Shown: positions 26,518 to 35,006, counted from the first letter of the stretch. The stretch is DNA of 48,699 nt from an uncultured Eubacteriales bacterium (GCA_900542425.1 UQNQ01000013.1:1-48699); one strand, 5' to 3'. Notes: a model not told the origin generated them from the letters alone. Program-made: numbers and translations.

Positions 26518-27027
26518 ATGAATAACAGAATCAAGGCGTATTGCACTGTGCCCCAGCCATATCCGAATTGTGAGATCCGTGAACAGAACCTCGCCTATGC
26601 CAGACTTCTCTCGGTTCCGTATGCCGGACAAGGGGGAGAACTTACGGCGATTTTGCAGTACCTTTATGGGCATCTGGTATGTAAAAACAGAAAACCGGCG
26701 GTGCTTTCCGATATTTTTTCCTATATTGCCGAAGTAGAAATGCGTCATTTGGAAATCCTAGGAAACATGATCCGTGATCTCGGTGGTGCGCCGAAATACC
26801 AATCTGACCGCCGTTCTCCTTTCTGCGCTGTCGGAATTGAGTATGACACAAATCCCGACAGCCTGCTTGCCGCCGCACAGAAAGGAGAACGGAGTGCGAT
26901 TATGACCTATCGGAAAATTGCGGGACAGATCCAGGATGAATGCATCAGAAAAACACTGGAAAGAATCATTATGGATGAGGAGCATCATGAAAAAATTTTT
27001 AAAGAGCTGATGTCGGACATGACTTGA
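26518..27027 (+). CDS. Small ferritin-like diiron-domain protein
   Basis: A 169-residue protein; the ATG at 26518 is fixed by AAAGGAGCG about 10 nt upstream. It looks like a four-helix ferritin-like fold: one metal-ligand Glu in helix 1 (GGELTAILQYLYGHL), an ExxH pair in helix 2 (EVEMRHLE), a Glu in helix 3 (GERSAIMTYRK) and a second ExxH in helix 4 (DEEHHEKIF). The opening segment (NLAYARLLSVPYAGQGGELTA) resembles manganese catalase and CotJC-type proteins more than rubrerythrin. No rubredoxin Cys motif is present. Likely roles are peroxide handling or metal storage. Fold assignment is good; the activity is inferred. Confidence 0.8.
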   Translation: MNNRIKAYCTVPQPYPNCEIREQNLAYARLLSVPYAGQGGELTAILQYLYGHLVCKNRKPAVLSDIFSYIAEVEMRHLEILGNMIRDLGGAPKYQSDRRSPFCAVGIEYDTNPDSLLAAAQKGERSAIMTYRKIAGQIQDECIRKTLERIIMDEEHHEKIFKELMSDMT

Positions 27028-27429
27028 CATCGGATTACGATGGGATATAGAATAGAAATGAAAGATTAAATAAAGAGATTTTTATGAAACGTACTGGACT
27101 TCGAGGCATGCCGTATATGCATGATATTGGGACATCCGCATGCTGCTTATTCAGAAACTTCGGAAAGAGGCTGACGTATCTTTTCATATGACAGAAATTG
27201 AGGTGTAGGCGGTATGCTTTCCCCTCAATTTTTATTTGTTTCTCTATAAAAAGGCCTTGAAAAACAAAGGATACCTTTTATTGCTCCTGTCAGTCTGCCA
27301 TTTTGTCTATATAGAATGATATTGTATATGTTTATGCGAATTTACAAATATTTCACCAATATACGGGGTAGATTGTGATAGTATCGTATTATAATAGAAA
27401 CATGGAAGAATACCGCACATGAAAGGATT
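27028..27429 (+). other. Intergenic region before deoB
   Basis: About 400 bp without a convincing gene. It holds a possible terminator at 27195-27236. A 35-codon open frame at 27084-27191 (starting MKRTGLRGMPYM) has a weak ribosome site and no recognisable family. An isolated TATAAT lies at 27390-27395 with no good -35 at 16-18 bp. The deoB promoter is therefore not clearly identified. Confidence 0.4.
27195..27236 (+). terminator. Possible terminator of the ferritin-like gene
   Basis: Arms AAATTGAGG (27195-27203) and CCTCAATTT (27223-27231) pair around a 19-nt loop, and the right arm runs into T-rich sequence. The loop is large and the stem only 9 bp. Confidence 0.5.
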
Positions 27430-27492
27430 ATGTCGGTGATTGCGGGATTTACGGAAGGGATCCGAAAATTGTATAGAGCGGTGATAAAATGA
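27430..27492 (+). CDS. Possible 20-codon leader ORF overlapping deoB start
   Basis: A short frame (MSVIAGFTEGIRKLYRAVIK) ends with a TGA that overlaps the deoB ATG as ATGA, the usual sign of translational coupling. An AAAGG precedes its ATG, but at only 3 nt spacing, which is short. deoB itself has just a weak GAGCGGTG site. It could be a leader peptide or chance. Confidence 0.25.
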   Translation: MSVIAGFTEGIRKLYRAVIK

Positions 27493-28649
27493 AGAAAAGA
27501 ATTTTTTTAATGGTAATGGACAGTTTTGGCATCGGCGGCGCCGCAGACGCCGCGGCATTTGGCGATTCGGGAAGCAACACGCTTGCTTCCGTAATGGGAA
27601 CGGAAGGTTTTTCGGTTCCTTCGCTTGCCTCCCTCGGACTTTTTTGCATTGACGGCATAAATGCACCGTATGATCCCGGAGTCTGTTCAGGGGCCTATGC
27701 GAGAGTATGTGAAATGTCAAAAGGAAAAGATACGACTATCGGTCATTGGGAAATCGCGGGAATCCGCTCGGATGTACCGCTTCCGACTTATCCGGACGGT
27801 TTCCCTGAGGATATTATCCGGGAATTTGAAAAGCGATGCGGTCGAGGCGTTTTGTGCAACAAACCGTATTCCGGAACGGAAGTGATTCGTGATTACGGCA
27901 GAGAGCATGTCAAAACGGGTAAGCTTATCGTATATACTTCGGCAGACAGCGTGTTTCAGATCGCGGCGCATGAGGATGTGGTTTCGGTAGATGAGCTTTA
28001 CAGGTACTGTCAGATCGCAAGAGAGCTTTTGACGGGGAAAAATTGTGTGGGGCGTGTGATCGCAAGACCGTTTACAGGAGAATGGCCGTATGAACGCACA
28101 TCAAGGCGGCATGATTTTTCGGCGCCTCCTCCCGGAAAAACGGTCTTGAATCTTCTGTCGGAAGCGGGATATGCAACGATCGGCGTAGGAAAGATCGGTG
28201 ATGTTTTTGCAGGTGTCGGCATTACGGAAGCTATACGGACCAGCGGCAACGATGACGGAATGCGCGTTTGCACGGAGCTATTGACAAGGGATTTTAACGG
28301 ACTTGCTTTTATTAATTTTGTGGATTTTGATACCATGTACGGACATCGCCGGGATGTGAATGGATATGCGGAGGCGGTGATGCGGCTGGATGCGTGGCTG
28401 CCGGGATTCTTGTCCGGCATGCAGCGGGAGGATATTCTCATGATCACGGCGGATCACGGCTGTGATCCGAATTATACCGGAACGGATCATACGAGAGAAA
28501 ATGTGCCGCTGCTGGTATATGGCAGAAAAATAAGACCGGGAAATCTCGGAACGCTTTCTACGTATTCGGATATTGCCGCGACAGTCGCCGCTTATTTTGA
28601 CGTACCGTATTCCTTGAACGGAAAGAGCTTTTTGAATCAAATCCTTTGA
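27489..28649 (+). CDS. deoB: Phosphopentomutase
   Basis: Interconverts ribose-1-phosphate and ribose-5-phosphate (or the deoxy forms) in nucleoside salvage, with two Mn ions. The 386-residue alkaline-phosphatase-superfamily protein has metal ligand Asp11 in VMDSFGIG, the phosphorylated threonine in KGKDTTIGHWE (Thr82 or Thr83), FINFVDFDTMYGHRRD, and the metal-binding TADHGCDPNYTGTDHTRE. The length matches the family. Cytidine deaminase follows 11 nt later, a natural partner in pyrimidine nucleoside catabolism. Confidence 0.97.
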   Translation: MKKRIFLMVMDSFGIGGAADAAAFGDSGSNTLASVMGTEGFSVPSLASLGLFCIDGINAPYDPGVCSGAYARVCEMSKGKDTTIGHWEIAGIRSDVPLPTYPDGFPEDIIREFEKRCGRGVLCNKPYSGTEVIRDYGREHVKTGKLIVYTSADSVFQIAAHEDVVSVDELYRYCQIARELLTGKNCVGRVIARPFTGEWPYERTSRRHDFSAPPPGKTVLNLLSEAGYATIGVGKIGDVFAGVGITEAIRTSGNDDGMRVCTELLTRDFNGLAFINFVDFDTMYGHRRDVNGYAEAVMRLDAWLPGFLSGMQREDILMITADHGCDPNYTGTDHTRENVPLLVYGRKIRPGNLGTLSTYSDIAATVAAYFDVPYSLNGKSFLNQIL

Positions 28650-28660
28650 GGGGGAGATTT

Positions 28661-29056
28661 ATGGATATGGATAACAGGGCTTTGATTTGTGCAGCCGTTT
28701 GTGCGCGTGAAAACGCTTATGCGCCGTTTTCGGGATTCCGGGTCGGCGCAGCACTTCTTTGTGCGGACGGGACGATATATACAGGCTGCAATATTGAAAA
28801 TTCCTCTTATACGCCGACACTTTGTGCCGAACGCTGTGCGCTCGCGAAGGCAATTTCTGAAGGCAAGCGTGATTTCCTTGCCATTGCGATTGTCGGCTCT
28901 AAGGAGGACTATACGACGCCGTGCGGTGTATGCCGGCAGTTTTTATATGAATTTTGTGACGGATCGTTTCTCGTGATTTGTGCCAAAAACGAGGACGATT
29001 ATAAAATCATGACGCTTGGAGAACTGTTCCCGCAGGGATTTCGGCTGAAACGGTGA
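28661..29056 (+). CDS. cdd: Cytidine deaminase
   Basis: Hydrolytically deaminates cytidine and deoxycytidine to uridine forms. The 131 residues are typical of the small tetrameric class with three cysteine zinc ligands: Cys55 in the CAE motif (with proton-shuttling Glu57), and PCGVC with Cys88 and Cys91. NIENSSY forms the substrate pocket. The start at 28661 is set by GAGGGGGAG 5-6 nt upstream; a more upstream in-frame TTG would lie on that site. It is co-transcribed with deoB. Confidence 0.96.
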   Translation: MDMDNRALICAAVCARENAYAPFSGFRVGAALLCADGTIYTGCNIENSSYTPTLCAERCALAKAISEGKRDFLAIAIVGSKEDYTTPCGVCRQFLYEFCDGSFLVICAKNEDDYKIMTLGELFPQGFRLKR

Positions 29057-29163
29057 AAAGACTGTTTGAAGATTCTGTTCCTGCTGTTTTTTTCTACACC
29101 TGTGTTTTCTTGACTGAGAGTAAAAAAACTTTTCTTTTATCTTCTTTTTTTTCGTGGAACCTA

Positions 29164-29192
29164 TTGTAATGCTTCAAAAAAAGAGTTACAAT
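29164..29192 (+). promoter_or_regulatory. Sigma-A promoter of tdh-kbl
   Basis: TTGTAA at 29164-29169 and TACAAT at 29187-29192 are 17 bp apart, about 38 nt before the tdh start. Confidence 0.75.
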
Positions 29193-29229
29193 TACTTAAA
29201 AACAGGCATCTCTAAGGAGGTAAAAAACA

Positions 29230-30270
29230 GTGGATACCATGATTGCACTTGTCAAGGAAAAACCGGAACAGGGACTTTGGATGCGTGAGGTGCCGATTCC
29301 GGCAGTTGGCAAGAATGATGTAAAGATTAAAATCAAAAAAACGGCTATTTGCGGGACGGATTTGCATATTTATAATTGGGATGCATGGTCTCAACATACT
29401 ATTAAAACGCCGATGACCATCGGGCACGAATATGTCGGTGAAATTGTTGAAATCGGTGAGAATGTAGAAGGCTTTGAAATCGGAGAGCGCGTGACGGGTG
29501 AGGGACATGTTGTTTGCGGACACTGCCGCAACTGCCTTGCCGGACGCGGTCATCTGTGCCGTGAGGCAAAAGGTGTCGGTGTCAATCGGGACGGTGCGTT
29601 CGCGGAATATCTTGTGATTCCGGCAAAAAATGTTTGGAAATGTGTGGATTCCATTTCAGACGACATGTATTCGATTTTTGATCCGTTCGGCAACGCAACA
29701 CATACAGCGCTGTCCTATGATCCTGTCGGCGAGGACGTGCTGATAACGGGGGCCGGTCCGATTGGAATTATGGCGTCTGCCATTATGAAATTCCGCGGTG
29801 CGCGGCATGTTGTCATCACCGATCTGAATGATTACAGACTGGAGCTCGCAAGAAAATTCGGTGTCGTAGCGGTCAACACCAAACGAGAGGATCTCACCGA
29901 GGTGATGAAATCGCTGAATATCCATGAGGGCTTTGATATTGGACTTGAAATGTCTGGAAGTGCAGTCGCTTTCAACCAGATGATCGACAATATGGAAAAC
30001 GGAGGCCGTATCGCCGTGCTTGGCATTCCGAAAAAGGACATGCAGATCAACTGGGAAACGGTCGTATTCCGCTGCCTCAACATCCGCGGTATCTACGGAC
30101 GTCAGATGTTTGAGACTTGGTATAAAATGTCTGCGATGCTTGAAGGTGGGCTTGATATTTCTCCGATTATTACGCATCATTTCGATGTGCGTGATTTTGA
30201 GAAAGGTTTTGAAGCAATGAACAGCGGCAATTCCGGCAAGGTTGTCCTTGACTGGACGAAACTGCACTAA
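29230..30270 (+). CDS. tdh: L-threonine 3-dehydrogenase
   Basis: Oxidises L-threonine to 2-amino-3-oxobutyrate with NAD+, the first step of threonine conversion to glycine and acetyl-CoA. The 346-residue zinc-dependent medium-chain dehydrogenase has catalytic-zinc residues Cys41, His66 and Glu67 and the structural-zinc set Cys96, Cys99, Cys102 and Cys110. The Rossmann loop is GAGPIGIMA. The start is GTG at 29230 behind a full TAAGGAGG site. Kbl follows 38 nt later, and that pairing makes the threonine specificity secure among many related dehydrogenases. Confidence 0.96.
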   Translation: MDTMIALVKEKPEQGLWMREVPIPAVGKNDVKIKIKKTAICGTDLHIYNWDAWSQHTIKTPMTIGHEYVGEIVEIGENVEGFEIGERVTGEGHVVCGHCRNCLAGRGHLCREAKGVGVNRDGAFAEYLVIPAKNVWKCVDSISDDMYSIFDPFGNATHTALSYDPVGEDVLITGAGPIGIMASAIMKFRGARHVVITDLNDYRLELARKFGVVAVNTKREDLTEVMKSLNIHEGFDIGLEMSGSAVAFNQMIDNMENGGRIAVLGIPKKDMQINWETVVFRCLNIRGIYGRQMFETWYKMSAMLEGGLDISPIITHHFDVRDFEKGFEAMNSGNSGKVVLDWTKLH

Positions 30271-30308
30271 AATACGGGCCGCTTTTGCGGCATGGAGGGT
30301 TTTGAATC

Positions 30309-31505
30309 ATGACAAAGACGGAAGCACTGAAATTTTACAGCAGTGAAGTGGAGAAAATCAAAGCGGACGGACTTTTCAAAGATGAGCGCGTCATCGCGTC
30401 CCCGCAAAGCGCAAAGATAACCGCCGCAGACGGTGAGCATATGATCAACATGTGTGCCAATAATTATCTTGGACTTGCGGATTCCCAAATGCTCATTGAC
30501 GCGGCGTGCGATTGCTATCAGAAGCGCGGATTTGGTTGTGCATCTGTCCGCTTTATCTGCGGAACACTTGATATTCATAAGGAGCTGGAGTCGAAGATCA
30601 GCGCGTTCCTCGGCACAGAGGATACGATTTTGTATTCCTCTTGCTTTGATGCGAACGGAGGACTGTTTGAAACGATCTTGACGGCGGAGGATGCGGTTAT
30701 CTCCGACGAGCTCAACCATGCAAGCATCATTGACGGCGTGCGGCTTTGCAAGGCGGCGCGTTACCGTTATCACAATAACGATATGAAGGATTTGGAGAAT
30801 AAGCTGATCGAGGCAGATCAAAACGGTGCTCGAATCAAGCTCATTGCGACAGACGGCGTGTTCTCAATGGACGGCATTATCGCGAATCTTGCCGGCATTT
30901 GTGATCTGGCGGATAAATATCATGCGCTGGTCATGGTGGATGACAGCCATGCGACCGGATTTGTCGGTGCACACGGAAAGGGTACTGCCGAATACTGCGG
31001 TGTGATGGGAAGAGTGGATATCATCACATCCACGTTCGGCAAGGCACTTGGCGGAGCGTCCGGCGGTTTTACCTCGGGCAGACGTGAAATCATCTCGCTT
31101 CTGCGTCAGCGCAGCCGCCCGTATTTGTTCTCGAATTCGCTTGCACCTGCCATTGCGGCGGCAACCTCGAAGTTAATCGATATGCTTTCCGAAACGACGG
31201 AGCTTCGCGATCGTTTGGAGGAAAACACAAAGTACTATAGAAAACTTCTCACAGATGCGAATTTTGACATCATTGATAGCGTTCATCCGATTGTGCCGAT
31301 TATGCTCTATGATGAACGCACGGCTGGTGAGATGGCGCGCCGCATGATGGAAAAGGGCGTTTATGTCGTGGCATTTTCCTATCCTGTTGTACCGAAAGGT
31401 AAGGCGAGAATCCGTACGCAGGTTTCTGCTGCGCATACCAAGGAGGAGCTCGACTATATTGTAAAATGCTTTAAGGAAGTGCGCGAGGATATGGAAAAAG
31501 CATAA
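30309..31505 (+). CDS. kbl: Glycine C-acetyltransferase (2-amino-3-ketobutyrate CoA ligase)
   Basis: A PLP enzyme that cleaves 2-amino-3-oxobutyrate with CoA to glycine and acetyl-CoA, taking the unstable product of Tdh directly. The 398-residue alpha-oxoamine synthase has the PLP lysine Lys245 in STFGKALGGA, the DDSHATGF motif and NNYLGLA near the N-terminus. A small hairpin (GCCGC, T4 loop, GCGGC at 30275-30288) lies in the 38-nt gap after tdh without a T run. A terminator closes the unit. Confidence 0.96.
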   Translation: MTKTEALKFYSSEVEKIKADGLFKDERVIASPQSAKITAADGEHMINMCANNYLGLADSQMLIDAACDCYQKRGFGCASVRFICGTLDIHKELESKISAFLGTEDTILYSSCFDANGGLFETILTAEDAVISDELNHASIIDGVRLCKAARYRYHNNDMKDLENKLIEADQNGARIKLIATDGVFSMDGIIANLAGICDLADKYHALVMVDDSHATGFVGAHGKGTAEYCGVMGRVDIITSTFGKALGGASGGFTSGRREIISLLRQRSRPYLFSNSLAPAIAAATSKLIDMLSETTELRDRLEENTKYYRKLLTDANFDIIDSVHPIVPIMLYDERTAGEMARRMMEKGVYVVAFSYPVVPKGKARIRTQVSAAHTKEELDYIVKCFKEVREDMEKA

Positions 31506-31621
31506 AAACAGGGGAATGCTTTTTGAAATATTCTAAATCTGCTTTGGCACTATCTTTTCAGAGAGATACACAAGAAAACTGGGTTTATCCAACAAGGACT
31601 GTGTTTGAAACCAACAGCAAA

Positions 31622-31660
31622 AAAAGAAGAAGGATCATGTGATCCTTCTTCTTTTCTTAT
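31622..31660 (+). terminator. Terminator of tdh-kbl
   Basis: A 16-bp perfect inverted repeat (31622-31637 with 31640-31655) whose 3' arm is T-rich lies 117 nt after kbl. Being A-rich on the left it could also act from the other strand. Confidence 0.8.
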
Positions 31661-31900
31661 AAAAGCGATATTAGGTGATAAAAATTTCAATTTTGAAAAG
31701 CCAAATCCGGAAATCCGACACTATATAAATGAGAAAACGGGAATAAAACCGAAAAATTTTCTTTCCAAATACCATTGAAGTTTTGTGTGTCTTGCAGAAA
31801 ATACGGTGCTGGAAAAAGAATTTTTGATACGAAAAAGCGGAAAAAGATAAAACCATGATTTGCGTCATAAGAGGTAAATTGGGGTAACGACAGTCCGGAA

Positions 31901-31929
31901 TTGACAAAAAAGAACAATGATGATAAAAT
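31901..31929 (+). promoter_or_regulatory. Sigma-A promoter of a candidate small RNA
   Basis: TTGACA at 31901-31906 and TAAAAT at 31924-31929 are 17 bp apart. No gene with a ribosome site follows before the GC-rich terminator at 32003. The stretch 31661-31900 upstream contains nothing recognisable. Confidence 0.7.
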
Positions 31930-31935
31930 AAAGAA

Positions 31936-32033
31936 AAAGCGAATTGCTTTGGGCAATTCGGATTCTTGTATCCGCTATAGCGAACACAAGAATCTCTCAC
32001 GGGGTACCCCCTCACGGGGGTACTTTTCTTTTT
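31936..32033 (+). ncRNA. Candidate ~100-nt structured RNA of unknown class
   Basis: The predicted transcript from the promoter at 31901 folds into three stems. The first is GAATTGC with GCAATTC (31941-31957 region), and the second is ATTCTTGT with ACAAGAAT (about 31967-31992). The third is a terminator stem GTACCCCC (32003-32010) with GGGGGTAC (32015-32022), followed by a T-rich tract. CTCACGGGG occurs twice around the last stem. No open frame with a start signal lies inside. It does not match any riboswitch family I can recall. A second promoter downstream serves natAB separately, which argues for an independent RNA rather than a leader. The region could also be read on the minus strand, where the first hairpin precedes a T run. 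Confidence 0.45.
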
Positions 32034-32076
32034 TCTGAAATAGGATTTTTTCTTTATCTTGTAAAGTATATATGGT

Positions 32077-32105
32077 TTGACAAATATAAAATGGTATGAT
32101 AAAAT
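32077..32105 (+). promoter_or_regulatory. Sigma-A promoter of natAB
   Basis: TTGACA at 32077-32082 and TAAAAT at 32100-32105 are 17 bp apart, 53 nt before the ATP-binding gene. Confidence 0.8.
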
Positions 32106-32158
32106 GGCTGAGGAAAAATCCGTAATCAGACATAAACGAACAAAAACGGAGGTTCATT

Positions 32159-32935
32159 ATGGAGGAATTTCTAACGGTGAGAGAGCTTACCAAAACATTC
32201 CGTCTCTCCGCTAAGCAGCAGAAACTTGAGGCAACCGGTTGTAAAACAAAAACAGCTGTCGATCATTTATCTTTTTCTGTAAAAGAAGGAGAAATTTTTG
32301 GGCTTCTGGGACCGAACGGAGCAGGAAAAACGACGACGCTGCGGATGCTGTCGACCCTGATTCGTCCCGATTCGGGTACGGCTCAGGTTATGGGATATGA
32401 CATTATGCGGGAACCGGATGCAGTACGCCGTAATATCGGTTTTTTAACAGGAGAGCTGAAGCTGGAAGATTATTTCACGCCGAATTATTTGTTCGATTTC
32501 TTTGCCGAACTGCACGGCGTGCCTGCGGATGTGCGCGATACGCGTAAACGTGAGCTCTTCGACCGCTTCGGCATTGGAGAATTTGCCGAGATTAAGGTAG
32601 CGAACCTTTCTACCGGTATGAAGCAAAAAGCGTCAATTGTGATTTCCATTGTTCATGACCCCGCTATCATTATTTTTGATGAACCGACCAACGGACTCGA
32701 TGTTTTAACGGCAAAAGTAGTAACGGATTTTCTTGTTGATTTGAAAAAACAGGGCAAAACGGTAATTGTTTCGACTCATATCTTCAGCCTGATTGAAAAA
32801 ATATGCGACCGTGCCGGCATCATCATTGATGGGAAAATGGCCGCCTGCGGCACACTTCCTGAGCTTTGCGGCGGAAAATCTTTGGAGGACAGCTTCTTTG
32901 ATATTTATGCGGAAAGGATGGGTGCGCAGATATGA
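32159..32935 (+). CDS. NatA-like ABC transporter ATP-binding protein
   Basis: The cytoplasmic ATPase of an ABC-2 type exporter. The 258 residues contain Walker A GPNGAGKTT at 51-59, a Q-loop region, the divergent signature LSTGM at 150-154, Walker B IIIFDEPTNGLD with Asp174-Glu175, and the H-loop STHIF. The closest recognisable group is NatA, the sodium-extrusion type. A GGAGG site precedes the ATG at 32159. The gene overlaps its permease by 4 nt. The substrate could be sodium, a drug or a peptide; sequence alone does not decide. Confidence 0.9.
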   Translation: MEEFLTVRELTKTFRLSAKQQKLEATGCKTKTAVDHLSFSVKEGEIFGLLGPNGAGKTTTLRMLSTLIRPDSGTAQVMGYDIMREPDAVRRNIGFLTGELKLEDYFTPNYLFDFFAELHGVPADVRDTRKRELFDRFGIGEFAEIKVANLSTGMKQKASIVISIVHDPAIIIFDEPTNGLDVLTAKVVTDFLVDLKKQGKTVIVSTHIFSLIEKICDRAGIIIDGKMAACGTLPELCGGKSLEDSFFDIYAERMGAQI

Positions 32936-34104
32936 AAAACGGTATTCTTACGATTATGAAAAAAGAGCTCACCCGATTTTTCACGGATAAGCGTCTGATT
33001 TTTACTACCATTTTCATGCCCGGAATTCTGATATATATCATGTATACCTTTATGGGGACTGCCCTTACCAATATGTACAGCCCAGAAGAGGGGGTCAATG
33101 AAGTATTGGTCGTGAGTCTGCCGGGCTCGGTTGCCGATATGGATGAGGATTACTCACTTGTGTTTACTCGAGTTAACCGCGATGATACCGAACAATATAA
33201 GGAAATGATTGCGAAAGGCGAGAAGAATCTGTTTGTCGTTTTTCCGATGTATTTCGATGATTTGGTTGCGGATTATGTGGCCGGTACCGGCGATGCGCCG
33301 AATGTGGAGATTTATTATAATTCATCGAGCAAAAGTTCATCAGCCACATATCAGAATATGATAAACCTGCTCAATGATTATGAATATTCCATTTCCAATA
33401 AATTTGATGTCAATGCCGGGAATGGAATCTATGACCTTGCAACCGAGGAGGATACGGCAGCTTCGCTTTTTGCATCCTTGATGCCGATGTTATTGATGAT
33501 TTTCCTGTTTTCCGGCTGTATGGCAGTGGCACCTGAATCCATCGCGGGAGAAAAGGAACGCGGGACAATCACAACCATTCTTATTACACCAATCCGCCGG
33601 CGTGACCTTGCCATCGGAAAAATTGCAGCACTTGCCATAGTTGCACTTTTATCCGGAGTATCTAGCGCGCTCGGAACCATTCTTTCTTTCCCGAAACTGA
33701 TGGGCGGTGCGGATTTTGTCGATGCAAGTGTGTATGGCGTCAGAGAATATCTTTTACTTCTGCTTTTGATTTTATCTACGGTTTTGCTTATCATCACCGC
33801 TATTTCTATCATTTCCGCATTTGCGAAAACCACCAAAGAAGCACAAAGCTATGTGATGCCGCTGATGATTCTTGTGATGGCGATTGGTATTACGGCAATG
33901 TTCGGAAATTCTGCGTCGCAAAATCCAGCCGTCTATTTGATTCCGTTTTATAACAGTGTTCAGTGTATGGTGTCAGTACTTTCTTTTGATGTAGTTCCGA
34001 CACATATCCTCATTTGTGCGCTTTCCAATGTGTTTTACACGGCATTGGGTGTCTGGGCGCTTGCAAAGATGTTTGACAATGAGAGAATCATCTTCTCCAG
34101 ATAA
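32932..34104 (+). CDS. NatB-like ABC-2 permease
   Basis: The membrane partner of the preceding ATPase. The 390-residue protein has an N-terminal membrane helix (about 22-45) and a large external domain (about 50-175, with NSSSKSSSATYQN). Five or so C-terminal helices follow, interrupted by the conserved cytosolic stretch PESIAGEKERGTITTILITPI. This is the ABC2_membrane/NatB plan, including the EKExGT motif. Overlap with natA (ATGA) indicates coupled translation and an obligate pair. Confidence 0.88.
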   Translation: MKNGILTIMKKELTRFFTDKRLIFTTIFMPGILIYIMYTFMGTALTNMYSPEEGVNEVLVVSLPGSVADMDEDYSLVFTRVNRDDTEQYKEMIAKGEKNLFVVFPMYFDDLVADYVAGTGDAPNVEIYYNSSSKSSSATYQNMINLLNDYEYSISNKFDVNAGNGIYDLATEEDTAASLFASLMPMLLMIFLFSGCMAVAPESIAGEKERGTITTILITPIRRRDLAIGKIAALAIVALLSGVSSALGTILSFPKLMGGADFVDASVYGVREYLLLLLLILSTVLLIITAISIISAFAKTTKEAQSYVMPLMILVMAIGITAMFGNSASQNPAVYLIPFYNSVQCMVSVLSFDVVPTHILICALSNVFYTALGVWALAKMFDNERIIFSR

Positions 34105-34278
34105 CAGATTTTCAAATATTGTGAATGGAAAAAGACAGTCGGCAAGCCATGCAGAGCTGTTGATATTTTGTTATATAAACAAAAAAATGACTGTATAGGT
34201 ATCTGCTTTTTGTCTTGGTTATCTATGAAAAGGCATTCGGTTTGCCGAGTTTTGTGCTTTATATTTTCTATTTAGGCA

Positions 34279-34349
34279 CAAATAGAGATGATACTTGTTT
34301 TGATGCTTTATATGTATTGCTCAGTGTTTACATGGATCATCTCTATTTG
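34279..34349. repeat. 14-bp inverted repeat around a 43-nt loop
   Basis: CAAATAGAGATGAT at 34279-34292 is perfectly complementary to 34336-34349, with two further GC pairs outside a mismatch. It is followed on the plus strand by CGCATTTTTCG, so it could terminate natAB transcription. The loop is unusually long. The flanking gap from 34105 to 34415 holds no gene. Confidence 0.45.
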
Positions 34350-34415
34350 CGCATTTTTCGGTTGTTATTTGGATAATACGACAAAAAGGTTATAAAATAA
34401 AATTTAGGAATCTGC

Positions 34416-34444
34416 TTGACAAAATATAAGTTTTATGATAATAT
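34416..34444 (+). promoter_or_regulatory. Promoter of tRNA-Ser
   Basis: TTGACA at 34416-34421 and TAATAT at 34439-34444 are 17 bp apart, about 65 nt before the tRNA 5' end. Confidence 0.7.
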
Positions 34445-34508
34445 ATTTTCTACGGACATTTGTATTTTTGCATTGAGTAGAGGATTTATTATATTGGAAA
34501 TGAAATTC

Positions 34509-34603
34509 GGAGAAGTACTCAAGTTGGCCGAAGAGGCGCCCCTGCTAAGGGTGTAGGTCGGGTTTAAACCGGCGCGAGAGTTCAAATCTCTCCTTCTCCG
34601 CCA
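34509..34603 (+). tRNA. tRNA-Ser(GCT)
   Basis: A 95-nt class II tRNA with a 7-bp acceptor stem (GGAGAAG with CTTCTCC), a long variable arm as expected for serine, and the T loop TTCAAAT. The discriminator is G and CCA is encoded at 34601-34603. The anticodon GCT at 34544-34546 sits in the loop CTGCTAA and reads AGC/AGT codons. It is transcribed as a single-gene unit with its own promoter and terminator. Confidence 0.97.
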
Positions 34604-34608
34604 TGACT

Positions 34609-34642
34609 GAGTCCGGACGCAATTCGCGTCCGGACTCTTTTA
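34609..34642 (+). terminator. Terminator of tRNA-Ser
   Basis: A 12-bp perfect stem (34609-34620 with 34626-34637), AATTC loop and T tract lie 5 nt after the CCA end. Confidence 0.93.
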
Positions 34643-34978
34643 TTTGCTATATGCTATCGGCATTGTCGTTTGTGGGGATGGCACTATCGTAGAGAAGAAA
34701 GAATATTCCTGCTGTTGTTTGACGGAATTTGATATGTTGCTTTTTTCAAAGCATCATTTTCATAGAAATAATAAAATTATTTTCTATTCGATATGTTTTT
34801 ACAAAAAATTGCTTTATAATTGGTAATCGTTTTTTCTCTTATGTTTGCGGTAAATTTTGTATCAGTGCAAAATGGATTGCGGATGCTGTTCTTGGCTTAA
34901 ACGGGGATCCAAGTCTGTATTTCCCTGTAATTACGAAAAATAAATCCATGAAATTTTATTTTATTTCTTCTATTCGCC
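34643..34978 (+). other. Intergenic region, AT-rich
   Basis: About 336 bp between the tRNA terminator and the marR promoter. No frame with a usable ribosome site, no strong hairpin and no repeat was found in it. Confidence 0.5.
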
Positions 34979-35006
34979 TTGACAAAATCATCGGAACGAA
35001 TATAAT
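34979..35006 (+). promoter_or_regulatory. Sigma-A promoter of marR
   Basis: TTGACA at 34979-34984 and TATAAT at 35001-35006 are both consensus hexamers with a 16-bp spacer. The operator palindrome begins inside the -10, so a bound repressor would block RNA polymerase. Confidence 0.82.

Noticed and set aside
31687..31956. 89-codon open frame on the minus strand in the gap before natAB
   Set aside because: Its composition is dominated by Phe, with no usable ribosome site or recognisable family. It overlaps the promoter and hairpins better explained as RNA elements.
31990..32033. Guanidine-II (mini-ykkC) riboswitch because of repeated ACGG next to a transporter
   Set aside because: In that class ACGR forms the hairpin loops. 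Here ACGG pairs within the stem, so the structure does not fit.
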